A stretch of DNA of 64,000 nt from Clostridia bacterium (GCA_017461985.1 JAFTSA010000005.1:1-64000), one strand, 5' to 3'; positions 41,959 through 51,419 are shown, numbered from the stretch's first letter. Notes: generated by a model from the letters alone, not told the origin. Made by a program: numbers and translations.

Positions 41959-44712
41959 ATGAAAAATTTTAGAAAGATTTTGCAATCCGCGCTTATATTG
42001 ACGTTGGTTTTCACACTTCTTTGCACCTTTATTGCTTGCAATCACTCAGAGGGTGACCCAGAGGACGAAGAGCCATCACTTATCCGCCTTGTAGTGCCCA
42101 AGGATTGGGAACTTGAGGTTGGTGACAGTCGAACAGTTGATTGTGTTTTTGACGAGTCCATTTACGACCAAACTTTGACTTGGACTGTGTCCAATGACAA
42201 CGCAGTTGTTGACAAATGGGGCAGAGTGACCGCAATGAAGGTAGGCACGGTGAAAGTGACTGCAGTCACTCCTGACGGACACAAGGACAGTGCAATCCTC
42301 AACGTTGTAGGCAATTCAACAAGCGGTCAAATTTCCACCTTGAAACACAACTATGGCGGAAGCGCAGTAGTACTCGGTGACAACTGGCAAAAGATTGTCA
42401 CAAGATATTCAACTGCTCAAGCCCTTGAAAGTGACAGTGTACCCAGTGCAGTGAAAGACGCAATTTCAAGTGGAGTTTACGTGGACATGGACACCGTTGT
42501 TTACGACCAAGTTGTGTGGGAAATCACCTCATACGGCGTCCTTCGCACCGACCCCAACGCCACCTATGAAAGAGACAAAGAACAACGCTTTATGGGTGAC
42601 AGATATTTCTATTCTGCCGACACCAAAGACGGCAAGATTTTGGGCATCTATCCCGATGAAAATGATGGAATATGGGCAATTATGAGTGGCGGTGTCACCC
42701 ACATTGAAATGGTGAAAATGACAGGCACTGACAAGGCTGCCGATATGGTAGAAACCACCCAAGACATAGTTATGCGCCACGGCTTTGTGGCAGAGGCTTT
42801 CTACAACACCTCAACCGGCACTTGGAAACCTGCCGAAACCGACAATGACGGACTTTGGACAGCAATGTATGCCGCAGGTGAACTTATGCGCTACGCTTCA
42901 TTGAAAAACGATCCTAGCGCCACCCCCGAAGAGATTGCCTCTGCAAGAGAAAGCGCCTATATTTCAACTGAAGCGGTTTTGCTCCTTTCCAACATTTCAA
43001 TGCGCACAGGCACTGTTGAAGCCTACGTCCGCTATCAACCCAACGGCTACACCGACCCTTATTTCTACGGCACAAACCCTGCCAACGGCAGATTCCACTC
43101 CGCGGATGCACTGGTGAAAGGCGGTGACTATTCAATCTACGACACCGACCTCAGCCCCGCAGAGGTTTTTGAAATAACCTACGACGCTTATTCAACTGAC
43201 AAAACCGAGTTGTATTTCCTTGACGACTATTATCTCAGCCCTATGGCCCCCGAAGACTGGTCTGACCCTAGAGAAAATGCAGACGGCTCCGTCACCTACG
43301 AAACATGCACCCGCAATCTTGAAGGATATATCGCGCGTACAATATCCTTTGATGATGAAGGCAACGATTTGGGTGGCTATATCTACTGGCACTTTGAAGA
43401 GGACGAGGACGGCAACCTTATTGCCCGTGGCGTATCCACAAAGACAGAGGACGAAGCAGGCTACTATCTCAACGGCGAAAACCTCCGTGGTGTTGTAGTT
43501 GATGCTAGCGGTGAATTCCCCACAAGACTTTGGAACGACTTGGTTGAAGCAGGGGAGATAAAGAGTGAAGCAAAAATCACTGACGTCGTCTACAAGGGCG
43601 ACACAAGCTCAGACGAGGTCATCGGCCACTTGTTCCTCTACAAACTTGCCTACGACATTTTGGGTGCAGAGGATGAGGAACTTAGACAAATCATAGCATC
43701 CACCGTTGATAGATTTGCTCAACATATCACCGACAACGGCTATATGATGGTGGACGGCACCGGTCAACCGGGCACTTGGAGCAAGTATAACAGAGAGTTC
43801 TTCACCAACAGCTCACAACTGGGCGGAGCACCTTTGACAGCACTTGTATGCTTGTCAACCTTCAAACTTGCCCACTACGTGACAGGAGACGTGAAGTGGC
43901 ACAATGAATATATGATGGCAGCCCTTGACCCTGCCTACGAATATGCCCGCATCACCACTCAATACAAGGAGCAATGCCACCTCTATATGCTCAATCTTCT
44001 CAACAACGAGTTGGGCGGATACACCGGCGGACTTATCACGGCGGATGTTCTCATCAACTCCTTCAATCTTGATATGAGCATAGACAGCCCCCTCACCGAG
44101 ATGTTGATGAGATTGTTCCTCAACTATTCAGACGAAGAGATGGCAATGTTGGCGTTTTACATCCTTTTCCAAATGGAAACTGACGAAACCTTGCTTGCAT
44201 ACTATCGTGAGGCTATTGACGACTGGTGGACATCAATAAAATACAGCGAAAACCCTTTGTGGTATTACATCTATCAACTGGCATACCCCAACAAGGAAAT
44301 CAAAGACGCCTACGGCAACAATATCCTTGAAACCGCAGCGTGGTCACTGAGCCGTCACCCCATTGACACCACAAGATATCTTGCATCCAACTCAAACCGT
44401 GACGATCTATATGAGTTCGACTTGAACGATGCAGGTCTTGGCCTTGGCGAGGTCATATCATACAGCATAGCAGGGGACAACGAAGTCTTTGAAATGAACA
44501 GTATTCTCAGCATCATAGACGCACTGCTATACGCTCCCGACCTTGAATGGGCAGTGGCAGCACCCGATGAAAGGTCAATGCACAAGTACAACGGCTCAAC
44601 CTACGGCCTTGACAATGACTATAACCCTTGGCAAATGGAAGGCTCAACCACCTACACACTGCCTTACTGGATGGGCATCTACCACAATATGCTTGTAGAC
44701 AGGGCAGAATAA
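41959..44712 (+). CDS. Large lipoprotein with Big2-like domain, unknown function
   Basis: 917 aa. Signal peptide with lipobox FIAC (Cys about 28) and an acidic spacer. Residues about 38-115 form a bacterial Ig-like (Big2) domain: VGDSRTVDCVFDES, LTWTVSNDNAVVDKWGRVTA, KVGTVKVTAVTPDG. The middle is beta-rich with DxD/NxD pairs. From about residue 500 it is helical, with Tyr- and Trp-rich repeats like an alpha/alpha toroid (LFLYKLAYDILGAEDEELRQ, LTALVCLSTFKLAHYVTGD). That fold occurs in polysaccharide-active enzymes, but no catalytic motif is recognised. A GGGGGAAA site precedes the ATG. Confidence 0.72.
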   Translation: MKNFRKILQSALILTLVFTLLCTFIACNHSEGDPEDEEPSLIRLVVPKDWELEVGDSRTVDCVFDESIYDQTLTWTVSNDNAVVDKWGRVTAMKVGTVKVTAVTPDGHKDSAILNVVGNSTSGQISTLKHNYGGSAVVLGDNWQKIVTRYSTAQALESDSVPSAVKDAISSGVYVDMDTVVYDQVVWEITSYGVLRTDPNATYERDKEQRFMGDRYFYSADTKDGKILGIYPDENDGIWAIMSGGVTHIEMVKMTGTDKAADMVETTQDIVMRHGFVAEAFYNTSTGTWKPAETDNDGLWTAMYAAGELMRYASLKNDPSATPEEIASARESAYISTEAVLLLSNISMRTGTVEAYVRYQPNGYTDPYFYGTNPANGRFHSADALVKGGDYSIYDTDLSPAEVFEITYDAYSTDKTELYFLDDYYLSPMAPEDWSDPRENADGSVTYETCTRNLEGYIARTISFDDEGNDLGGYIYWHFEEDEDGNLIARGVSTKTEDEAGYYLNGENLRGVVVDASGEFPTRLWNDLVEAGEIKSEAKITDVVYKGDTSSDEVIGHLFLYKLAYDILGAEDEELRQIIASTVDRFAQHITDNGYMMVDGTGQPGTWSKYNREFFTNSSQLGGAPLTALVCLSTFKLAHYVTGDVKWHNEYMMAALDPAYEYARITTQYKEQCHLYMLNLLNNELGGYTGGLITADVLINSFNLDMSIDSPLTEMLMRLFLNYSDEEMAMLAFYILFQMETDETLLAYYREAIDDWWTSIKYSENPLWYYIYQLAYPNKEIKDAYGNNILETAAWSLSRHPIDTTRYLASNSNRDDLYEFDLNDAGLGLGEVISYSIAGDNEVFEMNSILSIIDALLYAPDLEWAVAAPDERSMHKYNGSTYGLDNDYNPWQMEGSTTYTLPYWMGIYHNMLVDRAE

Positions 44713-44775
44713 GACAAAAATCCCCAAAACAAAAGAAAATTGAGGCAGAAATTTCGCCCATAGTGGCAAAATAAG

Positions 44776-44803
44776 TTGACTTTAATTTTCAAGTGAGTAT
44801 AAT
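44776..44803 (+). promoter_or_regulatory. Promoter of rpsU
   Basis: TTGACT (44776-44781), 16-bp spacer, TATAAT (44798-44803). Confidence 0.78.
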
Positions 44804-44837
44804 ATACAAAGTAGTATGTTCCAAGGAGGTGAATTCA

Positions 44838-45017
44838 ATGTCAACAGTCAGAGTCGGCGAAAACGAAAGCGTAGATAACGCAATCCGTAGATTCAAACGT
44901 AAGTGCGCCCGTGACGGTATCATCGGTGACCTCCGCAAACGTGAGGCTTACGAAAAACCCAGCGTAAAACGTAAGAAGAAGGCAGAAGCAGCACGTAAGA
45001 GAGCATACAAAAACTAA
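44838..45017 (+). CDS. rpsU: Ribosomal protein S21
   Basis: 59 aa from ATG 44838, set by a perfect AAGGAGGTG site. Typical S21: [20 protein letters not shown] then a Lys/Arg-rich C terminus. Bacillota S21 is about 57-60 aa. It stands alone upstream of tRNA-Val rather than in the usual rpsU-yqeY pair. Confidence 0.95.
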   Translation: MSTVRVGENESVDNAIRRFKRKCARDGIIGDLRKREAYEKPSVKRKKKAEAARKRAYKN

Positions 45018-45029
45018 TCTTACAACCAG

Positions 45030-45049
45030 ATGGATGCCACGGCATCCAT
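45030..45049 (+). other. Hairpin between rpsU and tRNA-Val
   Basis: ATGGATGCC-AC-GGCATCCAT, no T tract. No separate tRNA promoter is evident in the 35-bp gap, so rpsU and the tRNA may be co-transcribed and this hairpin may mark a processing site. Confidence 0.5.
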
Positions 45050-45052
45050 AAT

Positions 45053-45129
45053 GGGGGCATAGCTCAGTTGGTTAGAGCGCATGTTTCACATACATGAGGT
45101 CACAGGTTCGAGTCCTGTTGTCCCCACCA
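45053..45129 (+). tRNA. tRNA-Val (anticodon CAC)
   Basis: 77 nt with encoded CCA. Acceptor GGGGGCA/TGTCCCC, anticodon stem CATGT/ACATG with loop TTCACAT, T arm CAGG-TTCGAGT-CCTG. Reads GTG codons. Parts of its T arm are repeated downstream, one direct and one inverted. Confidence 0.94.
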
Positions 45130-45136
45130 AAAAACA

Positions 45137-45163
45137 AGAAGTCCAAACGGACTTCTTTTTTTT
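45137..45163 (+). terminator. Terminator of tRNA-Val
   Basis: AGAAGTCC-AAAC-GGACTTCT followed by T tract. A partial second copy of its 3' arm occurs at 45312-45329. Confidence 0.85.
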
Positions 45164-45182
45164 GTGGGTGACACAGGACTTT

Positions 45183-45329
45183 CATTGACGAAGTCAATGA
45201 GGGGTGCTTCACACCCCCGAACCTGTGCCTGTCACAGCTGACGCTCGGCTGAATGAACAGGTCTACCGCCTCATTACTACGGGGCAAAAGCCCCTACGAG
45301 TCCTGTTGTACAAACGGACTTCTTTTTTT
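45183..45329. repeat. Mini-hairpin cluster with duplicated tRNA-Val fragments
   Basis: Contains CATTGAC-GAA-GTCAATG (45183-45199), a GGGGTG/CACCCC hairpin, GGGGC-AAAA-GCCCC (about 45281-45294), an inverted copy of the tRNA T arm (CGAACCTGTG, 45218-45227) and a direct copy of tRNA bases CGAGTCCTGTTGT (45297-45309, 188 bp from the original) followed by the terminator's 3' half. No gene is visible in 45164-45395 apart from these elements. Confidence 0.75.
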
Positions 45330-45395
45330 GTTGGATATGGGATTTATTGACAAAAGGGGTAAATTTGGCTATTATATATGTGTTTAGGAGAAAGT

Positions 45396-46241
45396 ATGCA
45401 AATCATTGACGGAAAAGCAGTTGCAACAAGCGTTAGAAGCGCATTGAAGGCGGAGATTGAGACCCTCAGTGTGTCAAGCGGAAAACACCCCGGTCTTGCG
45501 GTAGTCCTCGTAGGAGACGACCACGCAAGCCGTATTTATGTGCGCAACAAAATCAATGCCTGTGCTGAACTTGGCATCAAGTCAACCCTTGTAGAGTTGC
45601 CTGCAACTTGCACCGAAGAAGACGTCCTCAGGGAAGTCTGCACCCTCAATGATGACGACACCGTCCACGGCATCATCGTGCAACTTCCTCTCCCTAGACA
45701 TATTGACACCGACAAAGTGCTTGCATCAGTGAAACCCGAAAAGGACGTTGATGGTTGCCACTATGTGCAAAAGGGCAAACTTTGGACAGGCAATCCCGAA
45801 ACACTCCCTTGCACCCCCTATGGTTGCATCGAACTCCTCAAACACTACGGCATTGAAATCGCAGGCAAAGAGGCAGTTGTTGTTGGCAGATCAAACCTTG
45901 TAGGCAGACCTCTTGCGGAACTTTTGCTCCGCGAAAACGCTACCGTCACAATCTGTCACTCAAAGACGAAAGACCTTGGCGAGGTGACAAGAAGAGCAGA
46001 TATACTTTGCGTTGCAATAGGCAGTGGCAAGTTTATCAAAGCAGATATGGTCAAAGACGGAGCAGTGGTCATTGACGTGGGTATGAACAGAGATGAAGAG
46101 GGCAAACTTTGCGGTGACGTAGATTTCAAGAACGTTGCAGACAAGTGCTCCTATATCACTCCCGTACCCGGCGGAGTTGGTCCTATGACAGTGACAATGC
46201 TTATGAAAAACACCGTTGAAGCATTCAAAAGGCGGATATAA
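45396..46241 (+). CDS. folD: Methylenetetrahydrofolate dehydrogenase/cyclohydrolase
   Basis: 281 aa from ATG 45396 (AGGAGAAAG site). Typical FolD: IYVRNKINACAELGI with the catalytic Tyr/Lys region, VHGIIVQLPLPRHID, PEKDVDGCH, PCTPYGCIELLKHYGI, the dinucleotide motif VVGRSNLVGRPLAELLL and C-terminal PVPGGVGPMTVTMLM. It interconverts methylene-, methenyl- and formyl-tetrahydrofolate with NADP(H). Monocistronic with a convergent terminator. Confidence 0.95.
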   Translation: MQIIDGKAVATSVRSALKAEIETLSVSSGKHPGLAVVLVGDDHASRIYVRNKINACAELGIKSTLVELPATCTEEDVLREVCTLNDDDTVHGIIVQLPLPRHIDTDKVLASVKPEKDVDGCHYVQKGKLWTGNPETLPCTPYGCIELLKHYGIEIAGKEAVVVGRSNLVGRPLAELLLRENATVTICHSKTKDLGEVTRRADILCVAIGSGKFIKADMVKDGAVVIDVGMNRDEEGKLCGDVDFKNVADKCSYITPVPGGVGPMTVTMLMKNTVEAFKRRI

Positions 46242-46267
46242 ACCCCATTCTTTGCAAAAACAACAAT

Positions 46268-46297
46268 AAAAAAAGAACTCGATGGAGTTCTTTTTTT
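46268..46297. terminator. Bidirectional terminator, folD and trk operon
   Basis: AAAAAAAGAACTC-GATG-GAGTTCTTTTTTT. Confidence 0.88.
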
Positions 46298-46313
46298 ATT
46301 GGTACGATTCAAG

Positions 46314-46964
46314 TTATTTCAACTTATTTATATTTGTTTTGTTGATGATAACCACCAGCTGCATTTCGCTTGAAAGTTGTACGTTGGGATCGACGTTGAT
46401 AAGGATATCTTCGCCATTGCGAATTGCGATAATATTTATTGCGTATTTTTTGCGAAGGTCCAGTTCGATAAGAGTTTTGCCAACCCATTTTTCTCGGACG
46501 GGGATTTCTATGACAGAAATATCATCAGACAAGTCAATGAGGTCCACCATACCAGCACTCAAAAGATTTTTTGCAAGGCGAACGCCGGACTCGTTTTCAG
46601 GATACACAACCTTATCTGCACCGACTTTGCATAGGATTTTGCCTTGCATTTCATCGGCGCACTTTGCAATAACCATCTTGACGCCAGCCTCCTTGCAAAG
46701 GATAACGGACATGACGCTTGCTTCAAGATTATTTGCCATTGCTACGACAACGACGTCAACGTTTGATATTCCAAGTTGTTTGATAACCTCTGGGTCGGTT
46801 ATATCAGCGCAACGACAAAAGGGGATGTCAGCAACCGCCGAATTGACGATATCTTCATCAATATCCACTGCAAGAACGTCAGCGCCATTGTTGACGAGTT
46901 CTTTTGCCACGGCAATACCATATCTGCCAAGGCCGAAAACAGCATAGGATTTATTAATACTCAT
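46314..46964 (-). CDS. KtrA-like potassium channel regulatory subunit
   Basis: 216 aa from the ATG at 46964 (AAAGGAG site). One RCK module: nucleotide-binding fold FGLGRYGIAVAKEL then VLAVDIDEDIVN (about residues 10-45), and a C-terminal RCK-C domain (about 135-216) with IPVREKWVGKTLIELDLRKK. It gates the membrane subunit in response to ATP/ADP or cyclic-di-AMP in studied systems. Last gene of a four-gene operon, 15 bp after the KtrB-like gene. Confidence 0.88.
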   Translation of the reverse strand: MSINKSYAVFGLGRYGIAVAKELVNNGADVLAVDIDEDIVNSAVADIPFCRCADITDPEVIKQLGISNVDVVVVAMANNLEASVMSVILCKEAGVKMVIAKCADEMQGKILCKVGADKVVYPENESGVRLAKNLLSAGMVDLIDLSDDISVIEIPVREKWVGKTLIELDLRKKYAINIIAIRNGEDILINVDPNVQLSSEMQLVVIINKTNINKLK

Positions 46965-46979
46965 AAGCACTCCTTTAGA

Positions 46980-48368
46980 TCAACCCAAACGAACATCTTC
47001 GGTGGGATTTTTGATGATATTTATATTCTCCTTCTTCAAATTGAAGGATGTTGCCAAGGAAATAGGGCCGACACGTCCAAAATACATAGTGGCTGAAATG
47101 ATAAGTTTGCCCCAAACGTTTAGTGAAGAGGTCAAATTTCGCGACAGTCCAACCGTGGCTGTTGCACTGACCGTTTCAAAAACCACGTCAAGAGCAGGGG
47201 CGTCGGTGGATAGCGAAAGCAATATCGTAGAAAGAGCAACGATGATGAAGGATGAAAACGCAACTGCAACTGCTTTTCTCGTGACTTGCTTTGAGAGATT
47301 TCTTTGGAACAAAGTCACCTCGTTTTTGCCACGGACGGTGGCAATAGTCGTCGCAAACAAAACCACGATGGTGACGGTTTTGATTCCACCTGCTGTGCCA
47401 ACAGGAGAGCCACCTATAAACATCAAAATAAGACAAATGATAGATGACGCATTTGTGAGATTTTCTTGTGGAAGAGTTGCAAAACCGGCTGTTCTTGTCG
47501 TTATTGACTGGAAGAATGCAATTTGCATTTTGTCAAAGAAATTATAATTTTTCAGCGTCAAAGGATTATTGTATTCGCAAGCAAGGATAGATATGCCCCC
47601 GATCAAAATCAAAGCAAAAGTGGAGACAAGCACTATTTTGCTGTGCAAAGTAAGCTTGAAGACACATCTGAATTTGGTTCGTTTGACGTCTTTCAAAACG
47701 CGGATTATATCCCACCACACGACGTATCCCAAACCACCAAGAATAATAAGCAGACATGTGACGATGTTGACAAGAGGGTTGGTTGCATAGTTGCACAAAC
47801 TGTTTTCTGCCACGATATCTATGCCGGCATTGCAAAAGGCGGAAACAGAATTAAAAATTGAAATCCAAATGCCTTTAGCGCCGAAATCAGGAATGAAAAC
47901 AATCATATACATAAGTGCGCCAACGCCCTCAATGATGAAAGTGCCCAAAAGCATTTTTTTCACGAATTCTGCAAGGCCAGAGAGGGTGCTAACGTTCAAT
48001 GCATCGCTGAGAAGTTGACTATCTTTCAATCCCATTTTGCGGTGTATTGCAACCATAAATCCAGCAGTAATAGTGATGACACCAAGCCCGCCGATTTGAA
48101 TAAGGATCAAAATGACGATTTGTCCAAAAACACTCCACGTAGCAACGGTGGGAAGGGTGACAAGACCTGTGACGCAAGTTGCAGAAACAGCAGTAAATAG
48201 AGCATCGATATAGTCAACCGACTCTCCCGATTTAGAGCTGAAAGGCAAGACTAGCAGAGCGCTTCCTAGGAGTATTGCTCCCAAAAAGCTCAACATAATA
48301 ATCTGCGTGGTCGAAGGAGCAAACTTTGCAGCTTTTTTTGGTTTTGTGGGTCTTTGGGCAAGTTTCAT
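46980..48368 (-). CDS. KtrB-like potassium uptake membrane subunit
   Basis: 462 aa, TrkH/KtrB superfamily with four M1-P-M2 repeats and about eight to ten helices. Selectivity-filter loops include TAVSATCVTGLVT, NSVSAFCNAGIDI, QSITTRTAGFATL and ETVSATATVGLSRN, each with the conserved Gly. A basic N terminus (KLAQRPTKPKKAAKF) precedes the first helix. It forms the K+-conducting dimer that binds the KtrA ring. Starts 2 bp after the TrkH-like gene. Confidence 0.88.
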   Translation of the reverse strand: MKLAQRPTKPKKAAKFAPSTTQIIMLSFLGAILLGSALLVLPFSSKSGESVDYIDALFTAVSATCVTGLVTLPTVATWSVFGQIVILILIQIGGLGVITITAGFMVAIHRKMGLKDSQLLSDALNVSTLSGLAEFVKKMLLGTFIIEGVGALMYMIVFIPDFGAKGIWISIFNSVSAFCNAGIDIVAENSLCNYATNPLVNIVTCLLIILGGLGYVVWWDIIRVLKDVKRTKFRCVFKLTLHSKIVLVSTFALILIGGISILACEYNNPLTLKNYNFFDKMQIAFFQSITTRTAGFATLPQENLTNASSIICLILMFIGGSPVGTAGGIKTVTIVVLFATTIATVRGKNEVTLFQRNLSKQVTRKAVAVAFSSFIIVALSTILLSLSTDAPALDVVFETVSATATVGLSRNLTSSLNVWGKLIISATMYFGRVGPISLATSFNLKKENINIIKNPTEDVRLG

Positions 48369-48370
48369 TT

Positions 48371-49843
48371 TTAGATGCTACGCCATGCTTTGGGGTAGAA
48401 GATGAGGAGAATGTGCAGGATTTCAAGTCTGCCGATAAGCATATCAAAACAGAGCACAATCTTTGAGAATATTGTTAGGTCAGCAAAGTTGGACACAGGA
48501 CCAACGCCTGCAAGTCCGGGGCCTACGTTGTTGAGACAGGTGGCAACTGAACTTATGCTGGTCACAATGCCACCATTTCCTAAAACGGTTTTGTCCAAGG
48601 CAACAAACAAGGTTGACACGACAAAAATGAACATATACCACACGAAATATCTGCTGGTGTTGTGTATGATGTCGTCGCCGACTGGCTTTCCATCAAGGCG
48701 AACTGAGGACACAGAACGAGGAGAAAGCATCTTTTTTGCAGACAACATAGATGATTTGCCCAAAATGATGACTCTTGACACCTTAAGTCCACCTGCAGTG
48801 CTTCCTGCCGATCCGCCGATAAACATAATTGCCAACAACAAAATATGAGCAAACACGGGCCACGTTTCATAGTTGGCAGTGACGTATCCAGTGGTGCTTA
48901 TGATTGATGCCACTGTGAAAGAGGCGTGACGGAGGCTTTCACCCACCGTTGCGTATGTGGAGGACACAACCAAACAAGTAGTGATTCCTGCCACAACCAC
49001 TCCGTAAATGCTGAACATCCAAAGAGTTTCTTCGTTTTTCAGGGCTTTCAAGAACTGTCCTGCGATGTACATAAAGTACACGTTGAAGTTGACGGAGAAG
49101 AGCAACATAAACACGGTGATTGTCACCTCAATTCCTACGGAATTGTATGCGGCAATCGAAGCGTTTTTGACTGAGAAGCCACCGGTTGACGCCGTTGTCA
49201 TTGCGTGGCAGAAACTGTCAAATACGGGCATTTTTAGTCCGCAGAGGATTGCCACTTCAATCAAAGTCATCACCACGTACATAGCGTAGAGTATGCGAGC
49301 GCTGAAACGCATTTTGCTCACCAATTTTCCAAATTGAGGGCCGGGTATTTCTGCCTTTGCAAGAGCGGTTGCACTGCCGTCTTTTTTAGGAATAATTGCA
49401 ATGACAAACACCAGCACGCCCATACCGCCGATCCATTGACTGAGCGAACGCCAGAACAAAATGCTTTTGGGCAAGATTTCAATATCATTCAAAATAGACG
49501 AGCCGGTGGTTGTTATGCCCGACACCGTTTCAAACACTGCGTCAATATATGAGGGGATTGAGTTTGAAAGGACGTAGGGCATTGCGCCGATAAGACCGAT
49601 AATAATCCAAGCAAAACCGCAAATCATCATACCGCAAGAAGGACGCATACTTCTTTGATCCTTTTTAGGGCGCAGGAAAAGACCCGCCCCACCGAGGACT
49701 ATGCAACAAGCGATGGTGACACCAAATCCAAACATAGAAGAGGTTTCACCAAAGCCCACTGCCATGAAGAAGGGGATGAGAAGTATTGCGCCCAAAATCA
49801 AAATGATTTCGGCCAAGATGTAGAAGGTCAGTCTATAATTCAT
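48371..49843 (-). CDS. trkH: TrkH-like potassium uptake membrane subunit
   Basis: 490 aa with about ten to twelve helices, two more at the N terminus than KtrB (MNYRLTFYILAEIILILGAI), as in TrkH. Filter loops: ETVSGITTTGSSIL, HAMTTASTGGFSV, STTGYVTANYETW and SVATCLNNVGPGL. It is a K+ translocating subunit paired with TrkA, whose gene lies 3 bp upstream. Lies between trkA and the Ktr pair. Confidence 0.9.
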   Translation of the reverse strand: MNYRLTFYILAEIILILGAILLIPFFMAVGFGETSSMFGFGVTIACCIVLGGAGLFLRPKKDQRSMRPSCGMMICGFAWIIIGLIGAMPYVLSNSIPSYIDAVFETVSGITTTGSSILNDIEILPKSILFWRSLSQWIGGMGVLVFVIAIIPKKDGSATALAKAEIPGPQFGKLVSKMRFSARILYAMYVVMTLIEVAILCGLKMPVFDSFCHAMTTASTGGFSVKNASIAAYNSVGIEVTITVFMLLFSVNFNVYFMYIAGQFLKALKNEETLWMFSIYGVVVAGITTCLVVSSTYATVGESLRHASFTVASIISTTGYVTANYETWPVFAHILLLAIMFIGGSAGSTAGGLKVSRVIILGKSSMLSAKKMLSPRSVSSVRLDGKPVGDDIIHNTSRYFVWYMFIFVVSTLFVALDKTVLGNGGIVTSISSVATCLNNVGPGLAGVGPVSNFADLTIFSKIVLCFDMLIGRLEILHILLIFYPKAWRSI

Positions 49844-49846
49844 ATC

Positions 49847-51199
49847 TTAATAGGCGTCAAGGATATCGTTGAGATATTGCAAGCCTTCGCACATTGTGAC
49901 GATGATGACGTTGTCACCTTCAAGGATGCAATCCTTGCCAGAAGGTGTGATAAGTTTGCCTTTTCTTATGATACCTGCAACGAGGAGGTTTTTCTTCAAG
50001 TGCAATTCCATGAGAGGAACGCCCAGTTTTCTAAACTTATTTGACGCCACAAACTCAATTGCCTCTGCCTTTTCATCTATGATAGAGAAGAGTCTGACCA
50101 TATTTCCTTTTTTGCCGAAGTTGCGGACAAAACGCATAATTTGGTCAGCGGTTGAGGTCTTTGTGGACACAACGGAGTCGATTCCGCTGGTTTGAAGCAT
50201 CTTATAGTAGTCGATTTGGTCGATTTTTGTAATGATTTTGGGCACGGACACTGACTTTGCAAACATACTCATAATGATATTTTGCTCGTCACTGTCACCG
50301 AGGGCAACAAATGCATCCGCCCACTCAATGCCTTCTTCACGGAGGAGCTTTTGATTTGTGCCGTCGCCGTGGATAATGGTGGCATAAGGCAGGAGTTCTG
50401 CCAGTTTTTCGCACTTTTTCAGGTCTTTTTCAATGAGGGTGGCGTGGATGCTCTTTCTATGGAGTTCCTCAACAAGGTAAGTCGCCGTCTTTGAACCACC
50501 GATGATAAGGACGTTTTTGGATTGTTTGTTAAGCCCCAAATCTTTGAAGAAAGCGGTGACTTCTTGTCTTGTTGCGGTGACGAAGAGGTGGTCTCCGGAC
50601 TCTATGACAAATTCACCTGAGGGGATAACCGCATCGTCGCCACGAGTTGCGGCGCAGATAAGCACCTTGTTTTTGAATTTATGGGGAAGTTCCTTGAGGA
50701 TAACACCTGCAAGAGGTGATTTTTCAGGCACTTTGAACTCAATGAGTTCAACCTTGCCTTCAGAGAATCTATCCACCTTGATTGCGGAGGGGAAGCGAAT
50801 GATACGACTGATTTCCATAGCCGCCTCGTGTTGAGGATTGACCATAAGGCTGACGTCAAGTCCGTTTTCACCGCCGATAAGTTTGAAGTATTCACTTTCG
50901 GAAATTCTTGCAATAGTGGTTTTTGCGCCAAATTTTTTGCCCATAATGCAACACAGGATGTTCAGTTCGTCCTGTGAAGTTGTTGCGATAAGGATTTCGG
51001 TTTTGTCAATGCCGGCTTCTTTGAGAGCCTCATAGGTGACACCATTTCCCACCACGCCGAGGACGTCGAATTTGTCCACAGCCTCCTCGACTTTTTGAGG
51101 ATTCGTGTCCACGACAGCCACGTTAATTCCGTTTTTAGCGGACAATGATTCTGCAAGTTCAAGACCGACAGCGCCAAGTCCCATGATGATAATATCCAT
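49847..51199 (-). CDS. trkA: TrkA potassium uptake regulator, two RCK modules
   Basis: 450 aa. Two tandem RCK modules: the first starts MDIIIMGLGAVGLELAESL with acidic VDTNP, the second near residue 228 with VLIIGGSKTATYLVEEL and LIEKDLKKCEKL. Each is followed by an RCK-C domain (VPEKSPLAGVILKELPHKF; LGVPLMELHLKKNLLVAGI). NAD(H)/ATP-binding cytoplasmic subunit of the Trk system. First gene of the operon, with promoter TTGCAT-17-TAAAAT and an AAGGAG site. Confidence 0.92.
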   Translation of the reverse strand: MDIIIMGLGAVGLELAESLSAKNGINVAVVDTNPQKVEEAVDKFDVLGVVGNGVTYEALKEAGIDKTEILIATTSQDELNILCCIMGKKFGAKTTIARISESEYFKLIGGENGLDVSLMVNPQHEAAMEISRIIRFPSAIKVDRFSEGKVELIEFKVPEKSPLAGVILKELPHKFKNKVLICAATRGDDAVIPSGEFVIESGDHLFVTATRQEVTAFFKDLGLNKQSKNVLIIGGSKTATYLVEELHRKSIHATLIEKDLKKCEKLAELLPYATIIHGDGTNQKLLREEGIEWADAFVALGDSDEQNIIMSMFAKSVSVPKIITKIDQIDYYKMLQTSGIDSVVSTKTSTADQIMRFVRNFGKKGNMVRLFSIIDEKAEAIEFVASNKFRKLGVPLMELHLKKNLLVAGIIRKGKLITPSGKDCILEGDNVIIVTMCEGLQYLNDILDAY

Positions 51200-51234
51200 A
51201 TTTCTCCTTTTTCGGAAAGACCGAATACAAAGTT

Positions 51235-51263
51235 ATTTTATCACCAATACTCCCTCAATGCAA
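51235..51263 (-). promoter_or_regulatory. Promoter of trk-ktr operon
   Basis: On the minus strand TTGCAT (51263-51258), 17-bp spacer, TAAAAT (51240-51235). Confidence 0.7.
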
Positions 51264-51342
51264 GCAATTTTATATTTTCATATAAAGGTGCGGGATTTTA
51301 GTGTCAAAACCCGCCAATATTCTTTGAAAACAAAAGTGCCTA

Positions 51343-51371
51343 TTGACTATGAGGATTTTAGATGTTAAAAT
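51343..51371 (+). promoter_or_regulatory. Promoter of VOC-family gene
   Basis: TTGACT (51343-51348), 17-bp spacer, TAAAAT (51366-51371). Confidence 0.7.
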
Positions 51372-51419
51372 TTAACAAGTAAATTATATTTACTTACACC
51401 AAAAATTGAGGTAGGCGCT

